NCBI GenBank assembly: GCA_963728935.1
Contig: CAVSMC010000001.1
Location: forward strand, 372,001 to 436,000
Source of the DNA: CAVSMC01 sp963728935
GTDB taxonomy: Bacteria > Pseudomonadota > Gammaproteobacteria > Burkholderiales > Casimicrobiaceae
Length of the DNA stretch: 64,000 bases
Reading direction: 5' to 3'
Each line of letters opens with the position of its first letter. The stretch's first letter is position 1. This document shows, piece by piece, positions 53,458-62,648 of the stretch. A model generated the notes under the pieces. It was not told the origin of the DNA, did not search any database, and worked only from the letters and a program-made list of their open reading frames with translations. A program made the translations under genes and the position numbers.

Positions 53458-54650
53458 GCGAGCCCGAACATCAGCGCGCAATTGCTGCCGCCGAACCCGA
53501 ACGAGTTGCTCATCGCCAAGCGCATCGCGTGAGGCCGCGACTCGCGAACGATCGACGAGCGCAGCGCCGCGTCGACGACGCGGCAGTTCACCGTACCCGG
53601 CATCCATTGATCGCGCAACGCCATCACGGTGATCAGCGCTTCGGTGATACCGGCCGCGCCCAGCGTGTGGCCGGTGAAGCCCTTGGTCGAGCTCGCCGCC
53701 GTGTTGCGCCCGAACACGCCGACGATCGCACAGTCTTCCGCGGTGTCGTTCGCCCGGCTCGCAGTGCCATGCAGATTGATGTAATCGACGGCCGCGGCAT
53801 CGACGTCTGCCGAAGCAAGCGCGGCGCGCATCGCGACCGCCGCGCCCGCGCCCTGCGGATGCGGTGATGACATGTGCCAGGCGTCCGAGCTCTCGCCATA
53901 TCCGATGAATCTCACGGCGGCGTCCCCATCCGCCTCCAGCAGCGCAAAACCCGCGCCCTCGCCGATCGAGATACCGTCGCGTTCGGCGTCGAAAGGCCGA
54001 CACGGCCGCGGCGAGATCAGCTCGAGCGCTTTGAAGCCGAACAGCGTCGACAGCGCGAGCGATTCGACGCCGCCGACGACCGCGGCGTCGCAAAGGCCGG
54101 CGGCGATGAACCGCGATGCGGCGCCGAAGACCTTCGCGCTGGAGGAGCACGCGGTCGAGACCGTCTGCACCGGACCGGCAAGACCGAGCCGCTGCCGAAC
54201 GAACGCGGTGGTCGCGTGCATGTTGTGAATCCTCGGATCGATCGTGAGCGCGGGCCTCGCGCCTGCATCCGGCGAGGACGTCGCCCACCGCCGATACGCG
54301 AGCTCGCTGGTGAGGATGCCCGACGTTGTCGTGCCGATGAATACCCCGACACGGTCGCGGCCATGCCGCGTGGCCGCCACGGCGACTGCGGCAGCGAATC
54401 CGTCCTGCTCGAGACAAAGATTCGCCAGCCTGTTGCTGCGCGAATCGATGCCGGCGAAACCGTCCGGCAGCCGCAGCATTTCCAGGCCATCGACGCGGCC
54501 AATCCAAGTCACGAGCGGCGGCGACCAATCGACGTCGAAGCTTCGCAACGCGCTCATCCCTACGCGCAGCGTCGATCGCACCGCCTGCGAGCCGATGCCG
54601 CACGCGTTCGTGAGCGTCGTTGCGACGACGGCGAGCGGGCGAATCGTCAT
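53454..54650 (-). CDS. Beta-ketoacyl-ACP synthase (FabF-like) of polyene cluster
   Basis: Full-length condensing enzyme, 398 aa. The Cys168 nucleophile lies in TVSTACSSSAKVF, with the two catalytic His in INLHGTASRAND and KGFTGHTLGAAG, and the C-terminal NSFGFGGSNCAL. It extends the polyene chain with malonyl-ACP. The ATG at 54650 overlaps the exporter stop; the much longer open frame upstream is a shadow. Confidence 0.92.
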   Translation of the reverse strand: MTIRPLAVVATTLTNACGIGSQAVRSTLRVGMSALRSFDVDWSPPLVTWIGRVDGLEMLRLPDGFAGIDSRSNRLANLCLEQDGFAAAVAVAATRHGRDRVGVFIGTTTSGILTSELAYRRWATSSPDAGARPALTIDPRIHNMHATTAFVRQRLGLAGPVQTVSTACSSSAKVFGAASRFIAAGLCDAAVVGGVESLALSTLFGFKALELISPRPCRPFDAERDGISIGEGAGFALLEADGDAAVRFIGYGESSDAWHMSSPHPQGAGAAVAMRAALASADVDAAAVDYINLHGTASRANDTAEDCAIVGVFGRNTAASSTKGFTGHTLGAAGITEALITVMALRDQWMPGTVNCRVVDAALRSSIVRESRPHAMRLAMSNSFGFGGSNCALMFGLA

Positions 54651-56965
54651 CGGATGCCGGATGGTCGATGCGCGCGCGGTGACAGCAGCAGCGAGTAGAC
54701 GACGCTCAACAAGACGCCGAGCACGACGGTGAGCCCGATCGCATGGAGCACGGGCGTGCGCGATGTCGCAAGCGTACCAAATGCGCACAGCGTCGTCGCC
54801 ACGACGACGACCAGCGAGCGCCACGTGACGTCGAAGCGATCGCCGCGCTCGCCGCGTCGCGCGATGAAGAGCGCGTAGTTGGTACCGATGCCGGCGACGA
54901 GCATCAGCGCGATCAAATGGAAGACGGTGAGCCTTGATCCGATCGCCGCGAGCAACGCCGCGGTGGCGACCACCGCTGCCATCGGCGGCACCGCAATGGC
55001 GACCGCCGCCGCGACGCTTCGCAGGCCCACGGCGAGAATGCCGGCGATGAGCAGCGCACCGACGCCGAACGCAACGAGCGCGCGTTGGCGAAACTCTCCC
55101 ATGATCGTGCGCGACGTCGCCTGCAGATCGACCCAACGAACGCCGGGAATGCCAGCGCGTATCACGGCCGTCTCGGCCTGCGCGGGCTGGCCCACGCCGG
55201 ACAGCGGAACGATCACGTACGAGCGGCTGTCGTCGGCGCGAAGCAACGCGTCGAGCTTGACGCCGAGCACAGTGTCGGCAAGGTCCTCGACGCGCAAAGG
55301 CGCCGACGTTCGTGCACGCTCGGCGTCGTCGAAAAAGGGTTCGAACGCCGCGACGCGGAACGGCGTACCCCGAGCGGCTTGCTCGAACCGTCGCCGAAGC
55401 TCGTCGGATGGGGGGATCGCCCGCTGGCGCCGGCGCTGCGTTGCGAGCGAAGGCAAGTAGTCGCTCGCGAGCTCGAACCCGGCAAGCTGATGGGCGCGGA
55501 CTGCGTCCTCGAGAAAGGGCCGCAGACGTTCCGCGACAACGAGCGCATCGTCGCGCGTGACCGCTTCGATCGTCAGCAGGTAGCGCACCTCGGGCGCGCC
55601 GATCGCGGACCGTAGCTCGCGATCGAGCTGCTTGAGCTCCGAGGGAAGCGGATTCATGTTGGCGAGATCGTCGTCCCAGACGGCGCCACGCGCCGCCGCG
55701 ACGACGAGCGCGGCGGTCAGCGCCGCGGCGATCCAGCGCCGCCAACGCGCACGTACATGCCAAACCGTGAAAGGCGCGCGCATCGCGTTCGGCGACCAGC
55801 GCGACGGCACCCAATGCGGAAGCACCCACGCCGTGACCGCTCCGGCGCACAGCACGCCGACCATCGTCAGCAATCCCAGTTGCGCGAGCCCGGGAAAGCC
55901 GGTCAGCAGGAGCGCGACCGAGGCGCCGGCGGTCGTCAGCACCGCCATCGCGAGCGTGCGGCCGATGCGGACGACCGCGGCGTACGCGCTTTCGCCTGCG
56001 CCGACCTGCGTCAACAGATAGCTCGGATAGTCGACCGCTTCGCCCAGCAGCGTCGCGCCGAATCCCAGGGTAATCGCGTGCACGCCCGAGAACGCGACGT
56101 CGACGGCAGCGATGCCGACGACGAGCCCGGTCAGCGCCGGCAGCGCGCAGAACAATACGACGATCGCCGAGCGGTACACGAACGCGAGAATCGACACGAC
56201 GAGCACGGTGGAGACAATCGCGAGCCGCGTGGCGTCGTTCGCAATGAGCTCGCGGCTTTGCACGGCCATCGCGCCGGGGCTCGAGTAGCGCATCGCGGCC
56301 GTCGAACCGTCGCGCACACTCGCGAACGCCGCCTCCAGCGCAGCGATCGCGCGCGCCTGTCCATCGATGTCCGAGCCCGGCGCCCGCGTTTGCGCGATCA
56401 GCAGCGCACGCGCGCCGGTCGCATCGAACCAGACGCCGGATTGCCGCCGCGGCGGTGCAGATGGCGACAGCTGCTCGAACAGGTGCAGCGTCTCTGCCGT
56501 CGGATCGGCGGCGAGAAACGCGTTCTCGACGAATCCTGCGCCGCTTGATAGCGCGCGCAGCCGCGCAGCGAGCGCGTAGCGCAAACCCTCGATCGTGAAG
56601 CGCTGCTCTGTGACCGCATTGCTCAGCAGGTAGCGATGCGAGCGAATGACATCGAGATCGCGCCGCGCGAGTTGCGCGTCGCCGTTGCTGACGTAGCGAA
56701 ACGCTCCGTCGGCCGCAAGGCGCTGCGCGAGCGCGCGACTGATATCGGAGAGCGTCGCTGGCGCGTCGTTCGAAAGACCGATCAGCAACAGTCGGCCGGC
56801 GACGCCTTCCTTGAGCTCCGATACGAGTAGACGCTGTTCGCTCGACGTTGCATTCGGCAGGAAGGCGGAGAAGTCCGCATTGACGGAAAGCCGTGTCGCA
56901 ACGTAGAGCAGCGCCGCGCCGGCGAGCAGGATCCAGCCGGCGGTTATGCGGCCGCGATCGCTCAC
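54647..56965 (-). CDS. MMPL/RND-type exporter of polyene cluster
   Basis: 772-residue inner-membrane protein with two RND-like halves: a first helix at residues about 8-25, a periplasmic domain, five or six helices (about 245-425), then the same arrangement again in the C-terminal half. Segments such as LGFGATLLGEAVDYPSYLLT and LVAGIGTNYALFIARRGERG fit the predicted-exporter family found in aryl-polyene clusters. It would move the lipid product out of the inner membrane with the LolA-like protein. Confidence 0.9.
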   Translation of the reverse strand: MSDRGRITAGWILLAGAALLYVATRLSVNADFSAFLPNATSSEQRLLVSELKEGVAGRLLLIGLSNDAPATLSDISRALAQRLAADGAFRYVSNGDAQLARRDLDVIRSHRYLLSNAVTEQRFTIEGLRYALAARLRALSSGAGFVENAFLAADPTAETLHLFEQLSPSAPPRRQSGVWFDATGARALLIAQTRAPGSDIDGQARAIAALEAAFASVRDGSTAAMRYSSPGAMAVQSRELIANDATRLAIVSTVLVVSILAFVYRSAIVVLFCALPALTGLVVGIAAVDVAFSGVHAITLGFGATLLGEAVDYPSYLLTQVGAGESAYAAVVRIGRTLAMAVLTTAGASVALLLTGFPGLAQLGLLTMVGVLCAGAVTAWVLPHWVPSRWSPNAMRAPFTVWHVRARWRRWIAAALTAALVVAAARGAVWDDDLANMNPLPSELKQLDRELRSAIGAPEVRYLLTIEAVTRDDALVVAERLRPFLEDAVRAHQLAGFELASDYLPSLATQRRRQRAIPPSDELRRRFEQAARGTPFRVAAFEPFFDDAERARTSAPLRVEDLADTVLGVKLDALLRADDSRSYVIVPLSGVGQPAQAETAVIRAGIPGVRWVDLQATSRTIMGEFRQRALVAFGVGALLIAGILAVGLRSVAAAVAIAVPPMAAVVATAALLAAIGSRLTVFHLIALMLVAGIGTNYALFIARRGERGDRFDVTWRSLVVVVATTLCAFGTLATSRTPVLHAIGLTVVLGVLLSVVYSLLLSPRAHRPSGIR

Positions 56966-57549
56966 CGGCGCGGCGGCTCGAGTGGTTTGAGCGCGAGGAT
57001 GACGCGATCGCCGCGCCGATCGACGATTTCGATCGCAACGACCTGCGTCTCGCGGCCGCGCAGGGTGATTTGCCGCAGTGTCGCGCCAACGTGTCCGTCA
57101 CGCGGCACCAGCTTGAGCTCCCACTGCGCCTCGGTACCCATCAGCGACGCGTCGAACGATCGCGCGAGCGCCGGCGCATCGCCTGCGAGCGATGCGCGAA
57201 TCGCCTCGATCCACGCGAGCGCGCCCGGCTGCGCGCTCAAGTCCCATTCGCGTCGGTCGTCCGGCGATTCGACGGCGACGCGCGATCCGGCGATTCGGAT
57301 CGTCTCGGGAAACGGCGTAACGACGTCCATTTCGAGACGGTCGGGCCGCTCGAAGCGAAGCGTACCGCGGCGGATCAGCGGCGCATCGAGCGCCGCGAAA
57401 TGCCGCGTCTCCTCGAATGCGACGCTGCTGCGATCGACTTGCGAGAGCATCGACATCAGGCGCGCGACGTCGAACGGCGCTTGCGCCGCAAGAGCGGGGG
57501 CACCGATCAGCAACGCAGCCAGCCCGAGCATTCGCCGCGACGCATGCAT
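56962..57549 (-). CDS. LolA-like outer-membrane lipid carrier protein
   Basis: 195-residue periplasmic protein. A signal peptide (MHASRRMLGLAALLIGAPAL, cut near ALA/AQ) leads into a LolA-type fold: FEETRHFAALDAPLIRRGTLRFERPDRLEM. It likely accepts the product from the MMPL exporter and ferries it to the outer membrane. It lies 6 nt after the acyltransferase and overlaps the exporter start. Confidence 0.88.
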   Translation of the reverse strand: MHASRRMLGLAALLIGAPALAAQAPFDVARLMSMLSQVDRSSVAFEETRHFAALDAPLIRRGTLRFERPDRLEMDVVTPFPETIRIAGSRVAVESPDDRREWDLSAQPGALAWIEAIRASLAGDAPALARSFDASLMGTEAQWELKLVPRDGHVGATLRQITLRGRETQVVAIEIVDRRGDRVILALKPLEPPRR

Positions 57550-57555
57550 CGATCA

Positions 57556-58470
57556 TCACCCGCGGCCGAGCGGCTCGTTCGCCCAGAAATCGTAGAAGTT
57601 GAACCAGTTGAAAGGCGCTTCGCGGCAACGCGCTTCGAGCCACGCGGCATAGCGCTGGCAAAGCCGCTGCAATTCGGCATCGCGCCCGTCGCCCGACAAC
57701 GTGACTCGATCGGAGAAAGGCTCGAAGCGGATGCGGTAAGCGCCAGGCCGTGTCTGAACTGCCGAGAACAGCACGACCGGAACGCGCAGCGTTGCGGCCA
57801 GCAGGAATGGCCCTTGCGCGAAGGCCGCCGGCGAGCCGAGGAAGTCACAGCGGCGCATCCGGTCGCCGGCAACCGCGCGATCGGCGAGCAGACCGACGAT
57901 CTCGCCGCGCCGAAGCGCGTCGCGCACGTCGAGCATTGTTTGCGCGCGGCCCAGCACGATCACCTGCCGCTCGATGTCCGCGTTCAGCGGACCAAGGACG
58001 CTCGCGAGCTTTTCCGCGTTGCCCTCGTTCATCAAGACGCGCACCGACACCGGCAAGTGGGCGAGCGCGAGCACGCGCATCACTTCGAAGCTGCCGAGAT
58101 GCGCGCCGAACAACAGGACGCCCCGGTCCGCGGTGAGCGCCGATTCGAGGACGTCGACTCCCTCGATTGCACAGTCGAACCGTCGCAAATCGCCTGCGAG
58201 CAGATGAACGCGATCGAGAATCTGCGCGGCGAAGCAATGGTAGTGGCGAAATTGCTCGCGCAGGCTCGGCGCACGACCGAGAACGCGATGCAGGTAGTCG
58301 CGCGACGCGGCGCGCGACGCGCGCGAGAACGCCAGAAAATAAGCGCACGCCGGATAGAGCAACGCGCGCGCGAGCGGCCTTCCGAGGCCGAGCGCTAGTG
58401 CCGCGGTGAGCCGCATCAGCCACCGGCTTCCGCGCTCGCGCCGCATCCGCCAGACCGGAATCGCGGTCAC
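57556..58470 (-). CDS. LpxL/HtrB-like lipid acyltransferase of polyene cluster
   Basis: 304-residue lysophospholipid-acyltransferase-like enzyme with an N-terminal membrane helix. It has the family start RRERGSRWLMRLTAALALGLGR and the HX4E catalytic motif in FGAHLGSFEVMR. The start is the GTG at 58470, which overlaps the stop of the AMP-ligase (GTGA) and restores the usual N-terminus. It probably transfers the polyene acyl group to a lipid or sugar-lipid. Confidence 0.88.
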   Translation of the reverse strand: MTAIPVWRMRRERGSRWLMRLTAALALGLGRPLARALLYPACAYFLAFSRASRAASRDYLHRVLGRAPSLREQFRHYHCFAAQILDRVHLLAGDLRRFDCAIEGVDVLESALTADRGVLLFGAHLGSFEVMRVLALAHLPVSVRVLMNEGNAEKLASVLGPLNADIERQVIVLGRAQTMLDVRDALRRGEIVGLLADRAVAGDRMRRCDFLGSPAAFAQGPFLLAATLRVPVVLFSAVQTRPGAYRIRFEPFSDRVTLSGDGRDAELQRLCQRYAAWLEARCREAPFNWFNFYDFWANEPLGRG

Positions 58471-60137
58471 CGCGCACCCTCGACGTCGGCGCAGCGCAGC
58501 CTGCCGGAAGCCGCCGCGGTCGTCCCCGCGAATATCTCGAAGCGCGCCGTATGCCGCCGCTCGACGTCGACGCGGATACGCAACCGTTCGCCGGGCGAGA
58601 CCGGCGCTCGCCATTTCACCTGCATGCATTCGACGATGCGCAGTCGGGCGTCGTGCAGCATCTCTTCGACGAACGCGAGAAGAACGACGCCGGGCACGAT
58701 CGGCCGGCCCGGAAAGTGACCGCGCAGCGCGGGATGCTCGGGCGCAACGGAGGTTTCTCGCTCCAGTGCGAGCGGTGCCGATTCGGCGTTCGCGTTCCTG
58801 CTCTCATTCGCCACCAGCGCGCGCAGTGCCGACAGCGGCAGCTTGCCGCTGTCGGCGCGCGGCAGCGCATCGACGAGGACCAGCGGCCGCGGCAGGAAAG
58901 CAGCGTCGATGCGCCGCGCGAGCTCCGCGCGCAACGCCGCCGGCGTCGTTCCGGGCGCGACGGCAGCGGCCGCGACGCGCGACGCATCGTCGTGCACGAG
59001 AAAGAACGCGCCATCGACCACTCCGGCAATGCTCGTGAGCTCGCGCGTAAGACCGGCGAGCGACGCGCGCTTGCCTGCGACCTTCACGAAGTCGCCATGC
59101 CGGCCGATCAGCTCGAATACGTCATCGTCGCCGAGCGGCCGGAGCCGATCCGCAAGCGCGATCCGGCCGCGAACATGCCCGCCGGTCACGCGCGCAGTTC
59201 CGTCGTCGGCAATGGCAAACTTGACGTCGTCGACAGGTTTCCACGCCCGGCTCATCGTCGTGCGGCGCACGGCCAGCACGCCGCCCTCCGTGCATCCGTA
59301 GATTTCGTGCACCGCGGTGCCCCAGTCGCGCTCGACGCATGCGGCGAGCGCGGGATCGAGCGGCATCGTCGACGCAATGACACCCGCTACGCCGTGGAGC
59401 GCGCGTTGTTCGCGATGGAATGCGCGAAGCTGCAGCGGCGTCGTCATCAGCCAAACGCCGTCGGGCGCGAAGCCTTGCGCGTCGGATATCGTATCGACGA
59501 GATCGGCGGCGAATGCCGGCCGCGCGATGCACACGGTCGTCCCCGATTGCAAAGGCAGCAGCACGGTCGTCTCGAGACCGAACATGTGCTGCGGCGGCAC
59601 GGTGCCGACGATCGCGACGCGGGGCGCCGGCTTTTCGATCGACCGCATCAGCGCGCGCGCACCGTGCACGAGCGCGCTCCACGTTTTCGCGTGCGGCGTC
59701 GGCGCGCCGGTCGAGCCCGAAGTGAAGAGAATGGCGGCGATGTGATCGTCGCGGACAGCGGGCCATCGATCGATCTGCGGCAGCGGCTCGCGCGAGGCCC
59801 GCGCGATGTGCTCGCGCACGCCGACCGGCGTTTGCGTATCGCGCTGCTCGTCGCCTACGCAGACGGGATCGGCAAACTGCGCGCGCAGCTCGGCGAGCGC
59901 TCGCGGCAACCGGTTCGGAGGCAGCAGCATCGTGCGCTCGTCGACGAGCGCGGCGAGCGCTGCGACGACGAAGCCATCGAGCGACTCGCAGACATTGACG
60001 ATGTAGCGCGACGGGGGCAATGCCGCGGCGAGCGAGCGCGCCGCACCAAGCGCCGCGCCCGCGGTGAGACGCACGCGGCCGCTCGCGGCGAGCACGCTGG
60101 ACGGCTCGAAGGCAGCCATGATCGGTGTCGCCGTCAT
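58467..60137 (-). CDS. Fused AMP-ligase/hotdog dehydratase of polyene cluster
   Basis: 556-residue two-domain protein. Residues about 1-440 are an adenylate-forming ligase with P-loop ILFTSGSTGAPTPHAKTW, EIYGCTEGGVLAVRR and the terminal Lys in PRADSGKLPLSALR. Residues about 445-556 are a hotdog dehydratase beginning HPALRGHFPGRPIVPGVVLL. The ligase should load the starter acid on the ACP and the dehydratase act during chain growth. In many related clusters these are separate genes. Start and stop both overlap neighbours by 4 nt. Confidence 0.88.
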   Translation of the reverse strand: MTATPIMAAFEPSSVLAASGRVRLTAGAALGAARSLAAALPPSRYIVNVCESLDGFVVAALAALVDERTMLLPPNRLPRALAELRAQFADPVCVGDEQRDTQTPVGVREHIARASREPLPQIDRWPAVRDDHIAAILFTSGSTGAPTPHAKTWSALVHGARALMRSIEKPAPRVAIVGTVPPQHMFGLETTVLLPLQSGTTVCIARPAFAADLVDTISDAQGFAPDGVWLMTTPLQLRAFHREQRALHGVAGVIASTMPLDPALAACVERDWGTAVHEIYGCTEGGVLAVRRTTMSRAWKPVDDVKFAIADDGTARVTGGHVRGRIALADRLRPLGDDDVFELIGRHGDFVKVAGKRASLAGLTRELTSIAGVVDGAFFLVHDDASRVAAAAVAPGTTPAALRAELARRIDAAFLPRPLVLVDALPRADSGKLPLSALRALVANESRNANAESAPLALERETSVAPEHPALRGHFPGRPIVPGVVLLAFVEEMLHDARLRIVECMQVKWRAPVSPGERLRIRVDVERRHTARFEIFAGTTAAASGRLRCADVEGAR

Positions 60138-60661
60138 GGCCGGTTTCCCTGCCGCCAACGCGCGACGACGATTCGTGCGAGCGCAAGAGGCGATGCGTGC
60201 CGATAATGGCTGAAGCGCCGGCGTCGATACGCCCATTCGCCGACGAAGAGCAGGCCGACCGCCACCGGGTTGCCGACAGCGATCCAGGCGATGGCAGCTT
60301 GCGCGTAGACCGCCGCCCAGAGCGAAATCGCCGCCATCGCCACGAAGAACGCCACCCAGACCATCGTGAGCGTTCGCGTATAACGCGCAAGATCGGGTTC
60401 GAGCATGCCGCGCTCGGCGCGCGCGAACGCCGAGATCAACGGATCGCGTCCGGCACGAAGCGTCCTCCCGAATACGGCTGCGAGCGCGGCGTTGATCGCC
60501 GCGTCAGCGAGCGCGAGAACGGGAGGCGGGAGCATCGCGTGCGCGAGGACAGCCGCGACGATCGCCGACAAAACAACGACGCTGCCCGCAGCTCGCCTTC
60601 GACGCGACGCTCCCCGGACCGCGTCGCTGGCGGATTCAGCCGGAGCGGCTGCGCGCGACAT
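60134..60661 (-). CDS. COG4648-type membrane protein of polyene cluster
   Basis: 175-residue inner-membrane protein with about four helices (SVVVLSAIVAAVLAHAM; PPVLALADAAINAALAAVFG; MVWVAFFVAMAAISLWAAVY; IAWIAVGNPVAVGLLFVGEW). The loop FARAERGMLEPDLARYTR is typical of the COG4648 family found between ACP and AMP-ligase in aryl-polyene clusters. The ATG at 60661 overlaps the ACP end by 26 nt. Function unknown, possibly organising the synthase at the membrane. Confidence 0.8.
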   Translation of the reverse strand: MSRAAAPAESASDAVRGASRRRRAAGSVVVLSAIVAAVLAHAMLPPPVLALADAAINAALAAVFGRTLRAGRDPLISAFARAERGMLEPDLARYTRTLTMVWVAFFVAMAAISLWAAVYAQAAIAWIAVGNPVAVGLLFVGEWAYRRRRFSHYRHASPLALARIVVARWRQGNRP

Positions 60662-60935
60662 GACGCGCCAACTCACGCAGCGACGCGAAGATGTTCTCGT
60701 TCTGGGCGTCGCCCGACCGGATCTCGACGCCGTAGCGCTGCGAAAGCACGGTCGCGATCTCGAGGATATCGATCGAATCGAGGCCCAACGCGTCGCCATA
60801 CAACGGCGCGTCGGGAACGATCGCGCGCGGCTCGATCTCGAGGCCGATCGTTTCGACGATCAGTTGCGCCACTTCGAGCTCCCAGTCGCTCGCATCGGCT
60901 CCGGTCGCGGTATCTGCCATCAGCGGGTCGATCAT
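60636..60935 (-). CDS. Acyl carrier protein of polyene cluster
   Basis: 99-residue ACP; the phosphopantetheine attachment site is Ser54 in ALGLDSIDILEIATVLSQRY. It has an N-terminal extension of about 15 residues relative to a minimal ACP. It is the first assigned gene of the polyene run and overlaps a 35-codon ORF upstream (ATGA). Only this ACP is present, whereas related clusters often have two. Confidence 0.93.
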   Translation of the reverse strand: MIDPLMADTATGADASDWELEVAQLIVETIGLEIEPRAIVPDAPLYGDALGLDSIDILEIATVLSQRYGVEIRSGDAQNENIFASLRELARHVARSRSG

Positions 60936-61039
60936 GTCGTGCGTCGCGCTGCGAGCGCCGGATCCCAGCGCAGACGCGAGACGGTCAAAGGCGCATCAGT
61001 CGGAGCGAGCGTCGTGATACAAGTTCCGTACCCGGCCAT
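60932..61039 (-). CDS. 35-codon ORF translationally coupled to the ACP (leader or remnant)
   Basis: A short ORF starting MAGYGTCITTLAPTDAPL and ending in an arginine-rich stretch; its TGA overlaps the ACP ATG. No domain is recognised. The AT-rich TAACTA just before its ATG could be a -10, giving a nearly leaderless mRNA. It may be a coupling leader peptide or the remnant of a lost cluster gene. Confidence 0.3.
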   Translation of the reverse strand: MAGYGTCITTLAPTDAPLTVSRLRWDPALAARRTT

Positions 61040-61141
61040 TGTAGTTAGTGTGGATCTGCCGCCACAAGCGCGGATCGCTTGCTCGCTACGACAGGCGGCG
61101 CGGCGGACGAGCATTGCCGCGCGTCGGGCCGACCGCGTCGA

Positions 61142-61945
61142 TTACCTGGCGACGGCGTCGCTCGCCGCGAGCTGTCCGTATGCGAGCCGCGCGATCGCGA
61201 GCAACTGGGTCCGGTCGACGTTGCCCGAGATCGCATAGCCGCAGCGATCGTCGTCGACCCAGTAGAACACGCCTACGCCGTCCTCGACCGCGTAGCGGAA
61301 TGCGGTCTCGCCCTTCTCCGGCATGTCCCAGCGGATCTGCACGGTAAGCCGCTGCTTGTCGGGGTTTTCGTACATCAGCAGCGCCGTGGGCCGCTCGTTG
61401 CCGGCGACGAGCCTGCCGCCTACGAGCGAGAAGCCCACGCTCGCAAGATCGAGTGCGCGCACCGGATGGCCGAGGCGCTTCGTGAGCCACGTATAGAGGC
61501 TCTTTTCCTCATTCGCCCACACTTCGACGGGTCGGCGCGCATCGGCAGCGTAAAGCGCATGCGCAAGCGCGGCCTGCCGTGGGAACGAGATCGGCGTGCC
61601 CTGCGACTCGATCAGCGCGGCGCGGCCGTACCAGCCGATCGAAAGCCCGGCGACAAGGGTGGCTGCGACGGCAAATGTGCGCGCGACCCAGCGTGCGAAC
61701 GGCGGGCGCGCGCGCGGCGGCGTCGCCGCGGCGAGCAGCCGCGACGGAATCGGTTCGGCAAGCAGCGGATCGAGCGCGTCGCGTAGCGCGCTCGACTGCG
61801 CGCGGATTTCGGCGACGCGCGCGGCAAGCGCGGCATCGCGCACGATCATTGCCTCGACCGCGGCAATCCGCTCGGGCGCGAGGTTGCCGTCCGCGTACGC
61901 GTGGACGTCGGCGTCGGTGATCGGTAAAGGTTGCGCGCTGCTCAT
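61142..61945 (-). CDS. Transmembrane anti-sigma factor
   Basis: 267-residue single-pass protein. The N-terminal cytoplasmic part (ITDADVHAYADGNLAPERIAAVEAM) is the pattern of anti-sigma factors that lack the zinc HxxxCxxC motif; one helix (TFAVAATLVAGLSIGWYG, about residues 88-106) follows, then a periplasmic domain. It lies 10 nt after the sigma factor gene and should hold it inactive until an envelope signal. Confidence 0.88.
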   Translation of the reverse strand: MSSAQPLPITDADVHAYADGNLAPERIAAVEAMIVRDAALAARVAEIRAQSSALRDALDPLLAEPIPSRLLAAATPPRARPPFARWVARTFAVAATLVAGLSIGWYGRAALIESQGTPISFPRQAALAHALYAADARRPVEVWANEEKSLYTWLTKRLGHPVRALDLASVGFSLVGGRLVAGNERPTALLMYENPDKQRLTVQIRWDMPEKGETAFRYAVEDGVGVFYWVDDDRCGYAISGNVDRTQLLAIARLAYGQLAASDAVAR

Positions 61946-61955
61946 GACCTACGTG

Positions 61956-62546
61956 TCACTTGACGATGCGAAGCGCCGACGGCGGCGTCGCGACGAGGTT
62001 ACGAAGCTTCTCGCGCGCACGCGAGAGCCTCGACATGACCGTGCCGACCGGAACCGCGAGCACGACGGCAATCTCCTCGTAACGCAACTCTTCGACGGCG
62101 GCGAGCAGTAGCACCTCGCGCTGCTCCGCCGGCAACTTGCCCATTTGCTGGACCAGCTCCATCAGCTCGACGCGGTCGAGCTGATTTCCGCGCACCGCCG
62201 GCTCCCACGCGAGGCCGCCATCGGCATCGAGCGAAACGTTCGCCGCGTCGCGGCGCGCTAGCGCGAGCTGGTTCACATGAACGTTGTGCATGATCGTGAA
62301 CAGCCACGCCCGAAGATCGCTTCCGGCGCGCCACAGCCTCCGCTTTTCCCAGGCGCGGGCGAGCGTGTCCTGCACGAGATCGTCGGCGCGCGTCGAATCG
62401 CCGGTCAACACGCGGGCGTAGCGGCGCAGTCGCGGGATGGCCGCGACCAGCTCCGGATGTGGCAGCGCGGACGCAACGTCGCGCGAGGGATCGATAAAGG
62501 GCACGTCGGCGGGCGATTCGAGCCGGCGCTCGCGGCCGGCTGCCAC
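61956..62546 (-). CDS. ECF-type RNA polymerase sigma factor
   Basis: 196-residue group IV sigma factor. Region 2 shows RYARVLTGDSTRADDLVQDTLARAWEKR and RAWLFTIMHNVHVN; region 4 shows LPAEQREVLLLAAVEELRYEEIA and VPVGTVMSRLSRAREKL. It pairs with the adjacent anti-sigma factor. The pair sits just upstream, on the same strand, of the polyene cluster, so regulation of that cluster is possible but not shown. Confidence 0.92.
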   Translation of the reverse strand: MAAGRERRLESPADVPFIDPSRDVASALPHPELVAAIPRLRRYARVLTGDSTRADDLVQDTLARAWEKRRLWRAGSDLRAWLFTIMHNVHVNQLALARRDAANVSLDADGGLAWEPAVRGNQLDRVELMELVQQMGKLPAEQREVLLLAAVEELRYEEIAVVLAVPVGTVMSRLSRAREKLRNLVATPPSALRIVK

Positions 62547-62648
62547 GCCATCTTACTCCAGACGCACGGCGGTACCTTCTGCGGTTGGCGGCGGTTCCGC
62601 TGCTGTATCGGATTGCAAACAGCCGCGCGCGCCGATCATTCCACGTCG

